NCBI GenBank assembly: GCA_026182355.1
Contig: JAPFBL010001928.1
Coordinates: 3,378,501-3,442,500 of the forward strand
Direction: 5' to 3'
DNA: 64,000 bases
DNA from: Hermatobates lingyangjiaoensis
Lineage: Eukaryota > Arthropoda > Insecta > Hemiptera > Hermatobatidae
Within the stretch, counting starts at the first letter, position 1. Each line of letters starts with the position of its first letter. Made by a program: the position numbers and the translations under genes. The notes under the pieces were generated by a model, which saw only the letters and a program-made list of their open reading frames with translations, had not been told where the DNA came from and ran no database searches. Below are positions 25,001 to 34,749 of the stretch, piece by piece.

Positions 25001-27060
25001 ATTGTTACATTCAGTACAGATGAAATCAGCGCTATAAATAGTCTGAAATAATCGCACTGAATAAATTGAAGTCAATCACTGCGGCAATGTTTGGAAACAA
25101 AAGTGCTTAAGGATAAATTGGCAAAAATTTACACGAAAGTTATTCTTTAGATAGGGTTTCATGATCGATTTCAATTACTTTGATGGAAATCTAGATTTTT
25201 GTCTCAAGAATACAATTTATTTGATAGATGTTTTATCACTCTCATTTATCTAACAGATTCTTACGAACATTGAAGCTCTATATAAAATATTATTTCTTGC
25301 AGATGAAAAGATAAACCTTTTAAATAGATTTTATTCTCACCACAATAACAAAATAAAGTGTTCAGTGCGGAGGCTTCACTCTATCAATTTTTTTTGGAGT
25401 AAATAATTGTAAACTTACTTAAGAATATTAAAAGTAACAAAATAAATAAACCAAACCATAAAACAAAACACTAGGTTACGGGAGTAGAATTAGTATTTTA
25501 GTTAAAGACTGACCATAGTAATATGATTTATATTAATATTTTTTTATATAATTATGATGAATCTTCTAGTTGAATCAAAAGCTCGTTGCAAGTCAAACAA
25601 GACTGCTAGCATGTGCTTACTCTCCTAAAATTAGTTTTGGATAGTGTTTACTATGGTAGGGAGATGGTTCAATCAGGAGTTTCTTTCCTCTAGTGTGCTT
25701 GCTACTTACTTAGAAACCGTAGCACTCTGAAAATCAGTTCTCTCTGTTATGAACTATTGCTTCAAATTGTTTAGAGACATTGCCCTGAAGATGAGTGGAT
25801 TAGTACTATCATTGTCTTCTTTATAGTATCTGTAGCTACTTCAATAGATTCCAGTTTCCCAAATAGTGTTGTATAGTTGAAGAAATACTTGGTGTCTCTA
25901 GGGATGTTCCTGAAGAAGTAATAAGGGATCTAATTAGGAGGAGCCTCCCAAATCAAGCAGTAGGGCCCTGCATGGGGGCTGCATGCCACTGCTGAGTCGG
26001 TCACGATTATACACTTGGTGAAAGGGTATAATCAGGATAAGGAAGGGTCGGACCCCTGCACTGATAAGCACCTCCACCCCTGGTTTACAATTCTATACCT
26101 TCCCTGTTTGGCAAAAGTGGGATGTCTTAAACAATCGAGGTCACACAAGAGAAAACGTACAGTCCATTCCAGTTTATCGTAAGTATGCATGTGATTTCTG
26201 AACTGGGCTATCGAGATTGCCTATGTCATGATTTAATATTTCCTTTTTTTTAAAAAAAAAAAATTATTTGTGAGAAAAGAAAATCTAAAATATTCATTTG
26301 AACAAACATTTTTAAGGCAATAATTGCTTTGTTATTCTATTACATTCGTCATAATAGTTAAATTTATATTAACATAATTCTTACGGTAATGAAAAAATCA
26401 CCATTATGACAAGTTGTTTTTCCAATTAAACAGTGTTTTTAACACCAGGCTGCTTTTCAATATTCTTTTGATATTTTGTTTGAGTTGAAGAAACTTGTTT
26501 GTTGTTATAAAATATTAAACTAATGTTTAACTAAATAATGACGACGTTATATTGTTTGAACAAAGAGGTTGACACGGCTTGTCAGCTCAGTGAACACAAC
26601 ACCTCCTGAATTCTCGAACTGACCATTGCGAAAATAGAGAAAGTTTTAATGAATAGATGATATAGTTTACATTGTTGGCTTTCAAGCATTGCCGGAATTC
26701 TTAGAAAGGTTTGTTGCGGTTTTGTCGGACTGAGAATCACCGTAATGGTTTTGCGGTTTGCTTGTCTCGAGTTTCCCCTCATTGTTTTTCTTTCAGGTTG
26801 AGTTCCTTTGAGGTATTTCTTTAACTATTTCTCTTGTATATCAGTCTGAATAGTTGATTGTTATTTATGACAACTTTATTTAAGCATAGATATCCTTTCA
26901 ACCAAATCTTTCTTCTTCAGGTCATATTTTCAAGGCAAAGGGATGTATACGAAAAAGCAAAACGCTTCGAAAATAAACCTTCTTTTTTAAGTTATATACG
27001 ACTATCGGAAGGTCAGAGACAGAGTAATCTTAAACACAAGAATTCTCTAATTTTTTCAAT
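22041..27060. other. Long AT-rich stretch without recognised gene
   Basis: No convincing coding region. A decayed family A trace at 23469-23540 is listed separately. A GC-richer patch at 25940-26095 (gggccctgcatgggggctgc and gggtcggacccctgc) could be an old element. A poly-A/poly-T junction sits near 26250. A lone CTGAAGATG string at about 25791 lacks the rest of the hammerhead-like layout. Confidence 0.45.
23469..23540 (+). repeat. Decayed family A relic
   Basis: Weak match to the family A right arm: ctgacaatc in place of the core, then gaaagatcttagtc exactly, then a cccatttta...ttgctttaatg tail. No flanking (TA)n remains. Oldest-looking copy in the window. Confidence 0.45.
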
Positions 27061-27115
27061 GAGTAGTTGTAACCTGAAGATGAACACTCATCTGTTCGAA
27101 ACGCATTCATATCTT
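27061..27115 (+). repeat. Isolated hammerhead-like motif
   Basis: CTGAAGAT at 27074-27081, GAACA at 27082-27086 pairing perfectly with TGTTC at 27093-27097 across a 6-nt loop, then GAAA at 27098-27101. Same layout as the pLTR motifs elsewhere but without a flanking (TA)n tract, so the rest of the element is either lost or unrecognised. It lies inside a 94-codon open frame (26858-27142) that I do not consider a gene. Confidence 0.55.
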
Positions 27116-29225
27116 ATAAACGGGGTTTTTTCTGTCTGCTAGTTTAACTTTACTGTTGTGAAACACACAGTAGTTTTAATATGTTATTGTCTGTCTCATT
27201 TCTTCAGTATTCCGCCAGAAATTCAAAACAAATATCTCTTAATTGATCCAACACCTTCCGGTCATAAACATAGGGATAGTTATTTTGTTTTTGTTTATGC
27301 TTGAGCTTACTTGCGACTTTGAATTTAATCGAACTACAGTTTCATTAGTCATGGAGTATTATTTTAATTCCTCATTATGAACTTCTGCCTATGGAAAAAA
27401 ACTGTAACAATGACTTTGGAAGTTTGGTTTGAACCTATAAAACTGAGCAATCCCTCATGAATTATAAAACCATTTTTTATACAATTATCAATCTACCTAA
27501 AGCATGATGGTGTTGAAAGATTAACAAGAAATATTAATAATTAATGTACAGGATTTTATTATTTAAAGAACTTTATAAATTTAAATTAAATATTAAATAT
27601 AAATATTAAATTTATATAATATTTAAAGTACGTGTTAACCATTTCTGTCCGTTAGGTATCCGTACTAAATTTGAAGTGAATCACATTTTGTTAGAATAAA
27701 ACTTATAACCCATAAAAACGCCTATAATTCATAATAATAAATATAATTTTGTTTATAAATAAAGAAAAAACCTTTTTCAAATTAATGTTAGTAACTTAAA
27801 GATTTTGATTTCATCAATGGAATGATGTGCTTCGGAATAAAAAAGTTTCAGCTTGCTATGTCTTATGGTGGCTGAGTTTACTTGTGACAAAATTTTGCGG
27901 ACAAAGCGACAATCAGAAATTTTTCTAATGGTGCATTCGGTTTCTCTAAAGTATGAAACGTAAAGATAACTTGAAATGAGTCAATTCTATGCAATGTATA
28001 GACAAAAACATTTCTTTTATTTATATATATATATATTTTTAAACTATAATTTAAAAATATATGTTGGTCTGTTTGAATATCAAAACTTTCTGAAGAAATA
28101 CTATTGAATTTGTATTACACTTCTGTAATTAGTGAAGGTTTGACATCTTTGTGTGTGCACATTAATAGCCTTTTTGCTCTGGCTATATATTAACACTGAA
28201 TAGAAACTGACGACTATAGCTGTTCCCTTCATCCTAATGCCAGCCTTATACCAGTCCCTCATTATATTACACTTGACAACCCATATTCTAAGAAAAAGTG
28301 ATGTATGAAAAAAAAAGACGCTACTTTTTGTTAAACCTATATGCGATTAAATCATAAAGGAAACGCATGCGCAAAACACAGTGCCTGAGATTAAAAAGAG
28401 CTACAGTTTTTTTCCTACTCACAAATGATACGCAGTTTATATTCAAAAAAAAAATTTTGATGGGTTGGGAAAAAAGAAGGCAAAATAAATGCAAAACGAC
28501 TGAAAGAAAGGATGCCCTATTTAAGAGGTTTGAGGGTTAATACTGCATTTCTTTTAATTATAATTGCCCCAATTTTAAGCTTCACTTTGTCATCTCCCAC
28601 TTCCCTATTAGATTTTATTAATAAGCCAACCTCCGAGGTTTTTTTCCTTATTATTTTATTTCTCTTTGTAATTTTTAATACTTTAATTCTTTTCATAATT
28701 TAGATTCTTATACTGATTTTATTTCAGGCTTTCTTTAGTCGTTTGTTACTATAATAGTAAATTTTAACACTTTCGAGTCATCGTGCACCACAGTTTGTAC
28801 ATTGTTGTTTGGCCTTGCTGCTTTCGTAATACATGAAAGCTATCTAGCTGCCTCTAGTCTTAAACAGAAACCACTATAAATATACTTGCTAGTTATATTC
28901 ATATAAATAAATAATGTTTTCCTTGAATATAACAGAATAAATATATTTATCAGAATTTATCAGTTACCCAGACTCAAATTAAATTTTCAAAAAGCCGGTG
29001 TTTTGATTTCATTCAATTTAAATAATTTAATTTTAATTTAAAGTTCATTTAAATTGATCTAAAATAAGAATAACATATAAGAAATCATAAACCAATAAAC
29101 AAATATAAAAAGTTAAAATATATAAATTGTTACAAATTTAAATATTCTGCACTAAAAAATGAGTAAAATTATAGAAGAATGAAATTGAAAAATTGAAAAG
29201 CAATGAACTATGACGTTAAATATTT
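27116..29225. other. AT-rich stretch, no gene recognised
   Basis: Very AT-rich. A 63-codon frame at 28512-28703 encodes a strongly hydrophobic sequence, but this is expected from T-rich DNA and I do not call it. Short TA run at about 28022-28037. Confidence 0.5.
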
Positions 29226-29229
29226 AAAA

Positions 29230-29392
29230 TGGAAAAGTTTAGGAATGGAAAAACTTTAAAATAGATTATTCTGACAGTTGTCAGAATAGGAAGTTTCCAT
29301 TTTCTAAACTCATTCATTTTAAAACCTAATGTGTTAGTGTAATATAACGTTTTCCAATTTTAAGAATTTTCATTCTCCTAAACGTTTTCTCA
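29230..29392. repeat. Nested hairpin element, MITE-like
   Basis: Outer imperfect inverted arms (about 29230-29264 and 29354-29392, with gtttagga / tcctaaac cores) enclose an inner, nearly perfect palindrome (ttctgacagttgtcagaa, 29270-29287). Size and architecture fit a small fold-back or MITE-like element. No target-site duplication could be fixed by eye because the flanks are AT-rich. Confidence 0.5.
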
Positions 29393-29399
29393 TTTTTTT

Positions 29400-30167
29400 T
29401 TTGTACAGAATATTTACATTTGTAACATTTATACTTTGTAAGTTTTACAAATTTTGTTATTTGTTTAAGTTCTTATTATTTTATTGTTACTTGTATTTAT
29501 GCATTATATAAATAAACATAAAAAATACACTTATAACGATTAACAAAAAAACGCTACTTTATCAACTTACATTTCCATTAGAGAGATAAATTTGAGGCAC
29601 TTCTAAAATATTTTTGTATGCTTATTTAAAAACTTTATACAAATTCAATATTGCATTGTCTTCAAAATTTATTTGTTAATAACAGTAAAGATTAATTAGC
29701 GTTTGAAGTTAATTACAAAAAATAATTAATACATATTAATAATAGCACTAATCAAAATAAAATAAACGTAATAAAAAATAATAAGAAAACAGTAAAATAA
29801 ACATACATATTTATAAAATAATAAAATAAAGTGAAAAACTATAAAAATAAAACAGTAATGGTTAACGGTTAGATTGAGTCCAGGATTGGAATGTACTGAA
29901 TATTTATTTTTATTACTGCAGACTATAATTGCTTATGGGGGAGGTCTATTACAGAAACCCCAATAGGACTTTAATAAGAAACTAATAAACAAACGGACGA
30001 TTTATTAGTTTTTAATATATAATTATATTAATATATATAATTTACAATAAGATATAATAAATATATACCATAATTAATATATAATTATAATTGTATTGTA
30101 TATTCATGAATTATATATTAATATATAACTATTAATTAATAATATATAATTAGTCTTTAATATATTA
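29400..30167. other. Extremely AT-rich spacer
   Basis: Mostly A/T with AT-palindromic tracts at 30015-30170 immediately upstream of the LINE relic. No gene. Confidence 0.55.
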
Positions 30168-30503
30168 TATATTGATTCGGTCAAGGACCTTGTCTATAAG
30201 GGGGTCGTTCGTTCAGCAATGACTTACGGATGCTCCGTCTGGTTTAGAATTGCACCAACGAACAAGGCGTGTATCCAGATTGTTCATAATAAGTGTGCCC
30301 GCCTTATAGCCAGGGCTGCTTGGTACGCCCGTAATGTTGATATACACCATGATTTGAAAATAGAATCCATAGATAGCTCCATCATCCGACTTACTACCAA
30401 TGAAGACAACAAACTATCTACTCATCCGAACCTCCTTGTACAAACTCTAAATCCTGCCACCAACTCTTCCTCAACCTCACTGAACAATTACTTCATCCAC
30501 TGA
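30168..30503 (+). pseudogene. LINE (Jockey/CR1-like) reverse transcriptase C-terminal relic
   Basis: Open frame from about 30168 to TGA at 30501-30503. It reads SVKDLVYKGVVRSAMTYGCS, then VW, IVHNKCARLI and WYARNVDIHHDLKI. This matches the region after the reverse transcriptase palm in Jockey/CR1-clade LINEs, whose usual pattern is LYKxxIRPxLTYGxxVW, then IQNKxLRxIxxxPWYxRNxxIHxDL. Those elements encode an endonuclease-reverse transcriptase that copies its own RNA into the genome. Only the last ~110 residues remain. The left edge is an AT palindrome rather than the expected upstream palm domain, so the copy is 5'-truncated, as is typical. Few changes break the frame, so it is not very old. 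Confidence 0.8.
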
Positions 30504-31385
30504 CTATTTTTCCAACTCATGACTAAAAACATTGAAAACTATGACTAACAAGACCAAATACCCGCGAATACGACGTCATTACTGTACAGATGAACTTAAT
30601 ATCTGACATGAATTACTGACATTCCAAGTTATAGTAGCACAGTAATCAAGCAGTAGAAGGCCTCTGGTCTGGAACTGCTAGTTACGACGTGCACTATAGT
30701 GTGCGGATATATTCATTGGACGTTGGTCGTATTAGATATGTATAATTAACCTAAACTTTTTTTAAAAAAAGGAGGCAAATATTTACCTCTTCAGAAGTTT
30801 TTAAAATAAAAAGGAATTTAATATAACATACCTGTTTAAAACGAGGACACGGAAACAGTCATTGAATGCAAATCGATGGCAGTTTGTCTGAACGAGGATG
30901 GTGGATTGCGGTGCTGACCAATGGAGGCCCTGAAACAATTCATACACTCAGTTTAGTGGGGGAAAAAAGAACGTAAAATCATTATATTGGGTTAAATTCA
31001 GTCATTAAATATCCGGGATCGTTTATGATTGAGTATTAAGAGAAAAGAAGGCGGAGAATCAACAACAAAATCCACTTGAGTATTTCACCTTCGTCGTCGT
31101 CACGAGATGAAGAGCTGAACTTCATCTAGTAAACAGCAACTAACTACGCGGATGTTATATCCATGTAATTAGTAGTATTGCCAACTTATAGAAAAATATA
31201 ATTAAATATACTTATAAATATAGTACTTAAAAATATTGATAAATAATAAAGTAAAAGAATAAGTAAATGAAATTATGATAATAAGTAAAGTATAATTATA
31301 GTGGTAAATATTCTACGATTGAGAATGTTGTGAATGTCTGAGTGCGATGGTAACATCTTTTAGTCATAATTCCTCTGTCTAACAT
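30504..31385. other. LINE 3' flank and spacer
   Basis: The first ~200 nt may include the LINE 3' UTR, but no poly-A or simple-repeat tail marks its end. The remainder has no recognised feature. Confidence 0.4.
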
Positions 31386-31403
31386 AGCCCTCCTAGCCCT
31401 CAT

Positions 31404-31544
31404 TCTGATATTGCTCTCAATCATTGAGTTTTTATTTCAGTTCGTGCTAAACCTTCAAACGCTCAACATTACCTCCATTATACAAGCTGTCATCCTCCTC
31501 TTGTAAAAAATCTATTCAATGCTCGCCCTCTATCGTCTTTATAA
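31404..31544 (+). pseudogene. PLE reverse transcriptase fragment
   Basis: In one frame, 31428-31544 reads VFISVRAKPSNAQHYLHYTS, then CHPPLVKN, then a TAA stop. The upstream codons (31404-31427, SDIALNH then a stop) fit the same domain with one nonsense change. The pattern FxTxVxxKPTxxxxYLHxxSCHPxHxK is characteristic of the segment after the catalytic core of Penelope-like reverse transcriptases. The usual continuation (IPxxxALRxRRI) is lost. A small, broken piece; it supports the presence of PLE coding sequence on this strand about 100 nt before a family B-like pLTR variant. Confidence 0.7.
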
Positions 31545-31639
31545 CAACCTTGAAGGAGCTTATTAATATTGACAAACATAAATATAATGTTATCGATCCC
31601 ACTAATTGGGAATGACGAGATTATCAATGATGAAATTTT

Positions 31640-31804
31640 AGATAATTTATTGTTGTTTATATATATATATTACTGTAAACTATAGACATAGAAATAAGAT
31701 ACGAACACACATGCTGTGTCTAATTTTTGGTTGAACTGTCATCAAGAGAGTAGAGATAAGGACACTAAGCGTACTTGCGAAGCGACGGTTGGAGACCAAC
31801 CCGG

Positions 31805-31809
<5 letters not shown>
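31640..31809 (-). repeat. Family B variant (B3), copy 1
   Basis: About 97% identical by eye to 34190-34363. On the minus strand the order is a ctccgggttggtctccaac block, a gcgaagcaagtacgct block, the string TTGATGAC, a GGTT/AACC helix, and AAAA in place of GAAA. It is followed by the ttagacacagcatgtgtgttcgtat block. Its right neighbour is (TA)n then family A copy 7. Confidence 0.75.

Positions 31810-31845
<36 letters not shown>
31810..31845. repeat. (TA)n microsatellite
   Basis: About 18 TA units separating B3 copy 1 from family A copy 7. Confidence 0.9.
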
Positions 31846-31849
<4 letters not shown>

Positions 31850-32012
31850 ATTTCACATAAACACGTGAAATAACAAGTAATGATCAAACCACAATAAGAA
31901 AATGGGAAATCAAGACTGAAATCTTTCAACCGTAACAAGCGGTCTTAGTCAGAGTCAAAAACCCAACTGATCTTAGTCTTGTTTTCCCATTTTCTTATTG
32001 TGGTTTGATCAT

Positions 32013-32015
<3 letters not shown>
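31846..32015 (-). repeat. Family A inverted element, copy 7
   Basis: Full minus arm (aaagatttcacataaacacgtg to the CTGACTAA-type core, read as ttagtcag on plus) followed by a short plus arm (gatcttagtcttgttttccc to tttgatcattga). Same fold-back join as copy 9 at 34.54 kb. (TA)n on both sides. Confidence 0.8.
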
Positions 32016-32048
<33 letters not shown>

Positions 32049-32094
32049 GAGTTCGAGATTAACAAAGAGCAACACACAAAGTAGGGAAACACAC

Positions 32095-32190
32095 TTACAG
32101 ACTCAAATTTTCGGGTAATCCGTCTTCAGGAGAAAAGAGAATGGGAGACCAAGCACGTTGTAGGCGCAACGGCAAGTAACCCAAAAAAAT
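32095..32190 (-). repeat. Family B2 pLTR-like unit
   Basis: Minus-strand counterpart of 9484-9595. It carries CTGAAGAC, a short CGG/CCG-type stem and GAAAATTTGAG (minus strand), making it the most complete B2 copy. It directly follows, across (TA)n, the PLE ORF start on the same strand. Confidence 0.7.
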
Positions 32191-32202
32191 ATATATATAA
32201 AT

Positions 32203-32360
32203 ATATTAGTATAAGTGGGCAGCAAATCTTCTTGAAGACAAATGGAATTAAAGTATGCAGCAGCTTCTGCATTGACGACCTTTTTGCTGATGGCCTCGAT
32301 TTTTCTCACTATCATTCGGTGATGCTGAGGCAACTTCCATATATGCTGGGCCAGAGACAT
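32203..32360 (-). pseudogene. PLE ORF start fragment
   Basis: Minus-strand frame from ATG at 32360. It reads MSLAQHIWKLPQHHR, then VRKIEAISKKVVNAEAAAYFN, then CLQEDLLPTYTNI, before passing straight into (TA)n. It is the best-preserved of the ORF-start fragments. Just upstream on the same strand (32446-32420) is a hammerhead-like motif, so the order motif then ORF start repeats what is seen at 21036-21254. Confidence 0.65.
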
Positions 32361-32419
32361 TGAGAAAACCAATATCAAACAACTTTAATGAAACACAAAA
32401 ACACTGGGTGGAAACAAGC

Positions 32420-32446
32420 TTTCGACCACACATTGGTCATCTTCAG
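32420..32446 (-). ncRNA. Hammerhead-like motif of PLE pLTR
   Basis: On the minus strand: CTGAAGAT (32446-32439), GGTC/GACC helix (32438-32435 with 32427-32424) closing a 7-nt loop, then GAAA (32423-32420). The spacing to the ORF start ATG (60 nt) is like that at 21 kb (about 75 nt). Established background: hammerhead ribozymes occur in Penelope-like element terminal repeats. Here helix III is not evident and there is one extra base before helix II, so activity is unproven. Confidence 0.5.
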
Positions 32447-32489
32447 GTTACACTACTATTTAATTAATGAATGTTAATATAATTAACTG

Positions 32490-32522
<33 letters not shown>
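32490..32522. repeat. (TA)n microsatellite
   Basis: About 15 TA units, bordering the PLE fragment cluster. Confidence 0.85.
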
Positions 32523-32524
<2 letters not shown>

Positions 32525-32525
<1 letters not shown>

Positions 32526-32985
32526 AATTAATTGAATGTCTCAGTGAAGATTCAATTCTTGTTTGCCTTTAACTGCTGCTCGTTTATACATTGTTACATA
32601 GCTCTCGGTAAATAGTAGTTTTTTGACATCCTCTCCCTTCCTCCCGAATGCTTATAAAGAAGAAAAAAAATGAAAACACACTTTAAAGATAGATAAATGA
32701 GAATTATAAGTTATATTTGTGGATATCAAATAAAGTGCTGTAGAAAGGTTATCTGATTATAGGAAAGAGCTACCATTTCAACAAGTACTTGAATACTCGT
32801 CGAAAACATAAACACATAGATAACACAGAATTATGATGAAGTAATTGATCGTGTAAGGGTTCGCTGTCGATGGGTATGCTTTATGCTGCTGCTGCAGAAG
32901 CCGCGCTTGCTTATTATAAGACTGAGAAAGAGCGATCTCCTTATGACGTGCCACTCTGAATCGCTGAATGTTTCACAAACGCTCT
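32525..32985. other. Spacer, no gene recognised
   Basis: Nothing recognised. Contains a short (gct)n-like run near 32884. Confidence 0.45.
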
Positions 32986-32989
32986 ACAG

Positions 32990-33066
32990 TAAGGGGGCGC
33001 ATTTGTCAAGCCCCCAATGGGGGACAAGCGAGAGGTATAAATAATGCTCGTGCCTGTTTCCTGGAT
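32990..33066 (+). promoter_or_regulatory. Candidate RNA polymerase II promoter
   Basis: Three elements stand in the expected order: a GC-box-like GGGGGCG (32993-32999), a CCAAT box (33014-33018) inside the small palindrome CCCCCAATGGGGG, and a perfect TATAAATA (33036-33043). Transcription would start near 33066. The local base composition is unlike the surrounding AT-rich DNA. This could equally be a coincidence; a downstream gene is only weakly supported. Confidence 0.35.
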
Positions 33067-33243
33067 AATGCATACACTCACCCAACTCACTGTTAGCGCT
33101 ATTTTATTTTTATTCTTTTCCACCAAACCTTACGCCTTGCCCTTTATTTTTATCAACTTTCACCGACGTTGTGTTATATGCTTGTCGTTTCTCCGTTCAC
33201 ATCCTATTTTCTACTCCACTTTCCCCTTAGGAATGCCGTCCAG
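33066..33243 (+). other. Candidate first exon downstream of the TATA element
   Basis: A frame from ATG 33068 would encode 59 residues beginning MHTLTQLTVSAILFLFFSTK, which looks like a secretory signal peptide (Thr/Gln start, hydrophobic core). It ends in TAA where cag|GTAAAC at 33241-33249 also offers a splice donor (GT at 33244). The ATG lies almost at the predicted transcription start, which argues against it being the real initiator. No mature-peptide cleavage pattern or known family was recognised. Confidence 0.2.
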
Positions 33244-33249
33244 GTAAAC

Positions 33250-33645
33250 TCAATCTTAACAGACTCTTTCTCCTTCTGGAATCTACTTACATTTCCTTTC
33301 CTATTGTCTCCTTTTATAGAAACAAAATTGCACCATGCTTGTAACTTGGCAACTTAACGCAAAAGTAGGGTTCCTTTCCATTATTAAAATTGTATTAAAA
33401 TAGTACTTATATTTACTAATTACATATAAGCAATCTTTAGGCGTATTAAATATATGAGTTAAACACTTCACTAATACTACCCCAACATTTAGGAGATAGA
33501 ATGCTTAGATTTACAAAACAAACTAACTTTCGCCAACTATACAATGTTTACATTTATAAAACAATCTATATTTAAGGTTTCTAAATATATATTTAAATAC
33601 AAATCAAAGATTTGATAAAAGAGGAGAATAAAATAAATATATAGA
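33250..33645. other. AT-rich spacer
   Basis: No recognised feature. Confidence 0.45.
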
Positions 33646-33649
33646 ATCA

Positions 33650-33850
33650 GTTAACAGAAGGAAACCTTGTACAAGAGATCACAAAAAGTCACAACTATAT
33701 TTCGACTGATTTGTTATCTGGTAGTTTTGAGTCTTTCCTAAGACAAATAAGAACTGAAGTCTCATTCAAGGACTGAAGCCAGTTCAATCAAGAAGTTAGT
33801 TCATAGTATCGAATCTATCAGTCTGAAGATCGTAAATGCCGAGAATATAC
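33650..33850. pseudogene. Decayed PLE terminal and ORF-start relics
   Basis: 33650-33735 (minus strand) resembles the pLTR piece at 47630-47715 (gtgatctcttgta, cgaaatatag blocks) with a decayed core. 33783-33850 (plus strand) is clearly similar to the ORF start at 62440-62515 (gaagttagttc, atcgaatctatcagtctgaagatcgtaaatgccgaga in pieces), encoding KLVHSIESISLKIVNAE. Both are short and eroded. The join of opposite orientations suggests nested or rearranged insertions. Confidence 0.5.
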
Positions 33851-33854
33851 ATGT

Positions 33855-33930
33855 TTTGTTAAAAATTATGCCAAGTTTGAAAAATTCACTCGCAAAAGGA
33901 CAAGAATAAAAATTGGTATAATTTTTAACA
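33855..33930. repeat. Inverted repeat beside (TA)n
   Basis: gttaaaaattatgcc at about 33858-33872 pairs with ggtataatttttaac at about 33915-33929 (14 of 15). The right arm abuts (TA)n at about 33931-33954. Confidence 0.65.
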
Positions 33931-33996
33931 ATATATATATATATATATATATATCAATATATATGGATATATATACTCTAGATATCAAATATATAA

Positions 33997-34158
33997 TAAT
34001 CAAACTCCAATATGAAACGAGGGATAGGGATTGTTGCTTTCAACCGTAATAAACTCTCTTCGTCAGAGTCAAAAACCCAACTGAAATCTATCAGTTGATT
34101 TTTTGACTCTGACGAAGACCACTTGTTACGGTTAAAAGATCTTAGTCTTTACCGATTT
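33997..34158 (+). repeat. Family A inverted element, copy 8
   Basis: Two opposed cores separated by about 40 nt. The minus core reads cttcgtcag near 34058 on plus; the plus core has CTGACGAA at about 34109-34116 with a GACCA/CGGTT-type stem and AAAA instead of GAAA. The outer tails are eroded. Confidence 0.7.
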
Positions 34159-34189
34159 ACTTGTTTTATTAATATATCTGTCCTACGTT

Positions 34190-34363
34190 CGATAATTTAT
34201 TGTTGTTTATATATATATACATAGATTTTACTGTAAACTATAGACACAGAAATAAGATACGAACACACATGCTGTGTCTAATTTTTGGTTGAACCGTCAT
34301 CAAGAGAGTAGAGATAAGGACACTAAGCGTACTTGCGAAGCGAAGGTTGGAGACCAACCCGGA
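34190..34363 (-). repeat. Family B variant (B3), copy 2
   Basis: Near-identical to 31640-31809, including the (TA)n insertion in the ttgtttatatatata block. Also followed by (TA)n and, after a 170-nt insert, by family A copy 9. Confidence 0.75.
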
Positions 34364-34378
34364 GTTATATATATATAT

Positions 34379-34500
34379 ATGTCTTGTTAAATTGTATGCC
34401 TATTTTTAATTTCACAACTTTTCTACTGAATATCTCGATTTCTCTACTACACTTTCTCCATTTTGTGGTACAAGATACACAATACAATTTAACAAGACAT
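34379..34500. repeat. Inverted repeat with 17-bp arms
   Basis: tgtcttgttaaattgta at 34380-34396 and tacaatttaacaagaca at about 34484-34500 are reverse complements around an ~87-nt loop. A separate small insertion between B3 and family A; family unknown. Confidence 0.7.
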
Positions 34501-34543
34501 GCATAAACGAAGGTCTGCTCCCGAAATATACGAATATATATAT

Positions 34544-34712
34544 AAAGATTTCACATAAACACGGGAAATAACAAGCAATGATCAAACCACAATAAGAAAA
34601 TGGGAAATCAAGACTAAGATCTTTCAACCGTAACAAGCGGTCTTCGTCAGAGTCAAAAACCCAACTGATCTTAGTCTTGTTTTCCCATTTTCTTACTGTA
34701 GTTTGATCATTT
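34544..34712 (-). repeat. Family A inverted element, copy 9
   Basis: Full minus arm with an intact motif (minus-strand CTGACGAA, GACCG/CGGTT stem, GAAA) joined to a short plus arm starting gatcttagtcttg. Structurally identical to copy 7. Confidence 0.8.

Positions 34713-34714
<2 letters not shown>

Positions 34715-34749
<35 letters not shown>

Noticed and set aside
28512..28703. Frame for a very hydrophobic 63-residue protein
   Set aside because: T-rich DNA gives such frames by chance; no start context, neighbours or family support.
34412..34636. 74-codon minus-strand frame
   Set aside because: Half of it is the family A element; the rest lies in the inverted repeat insert.
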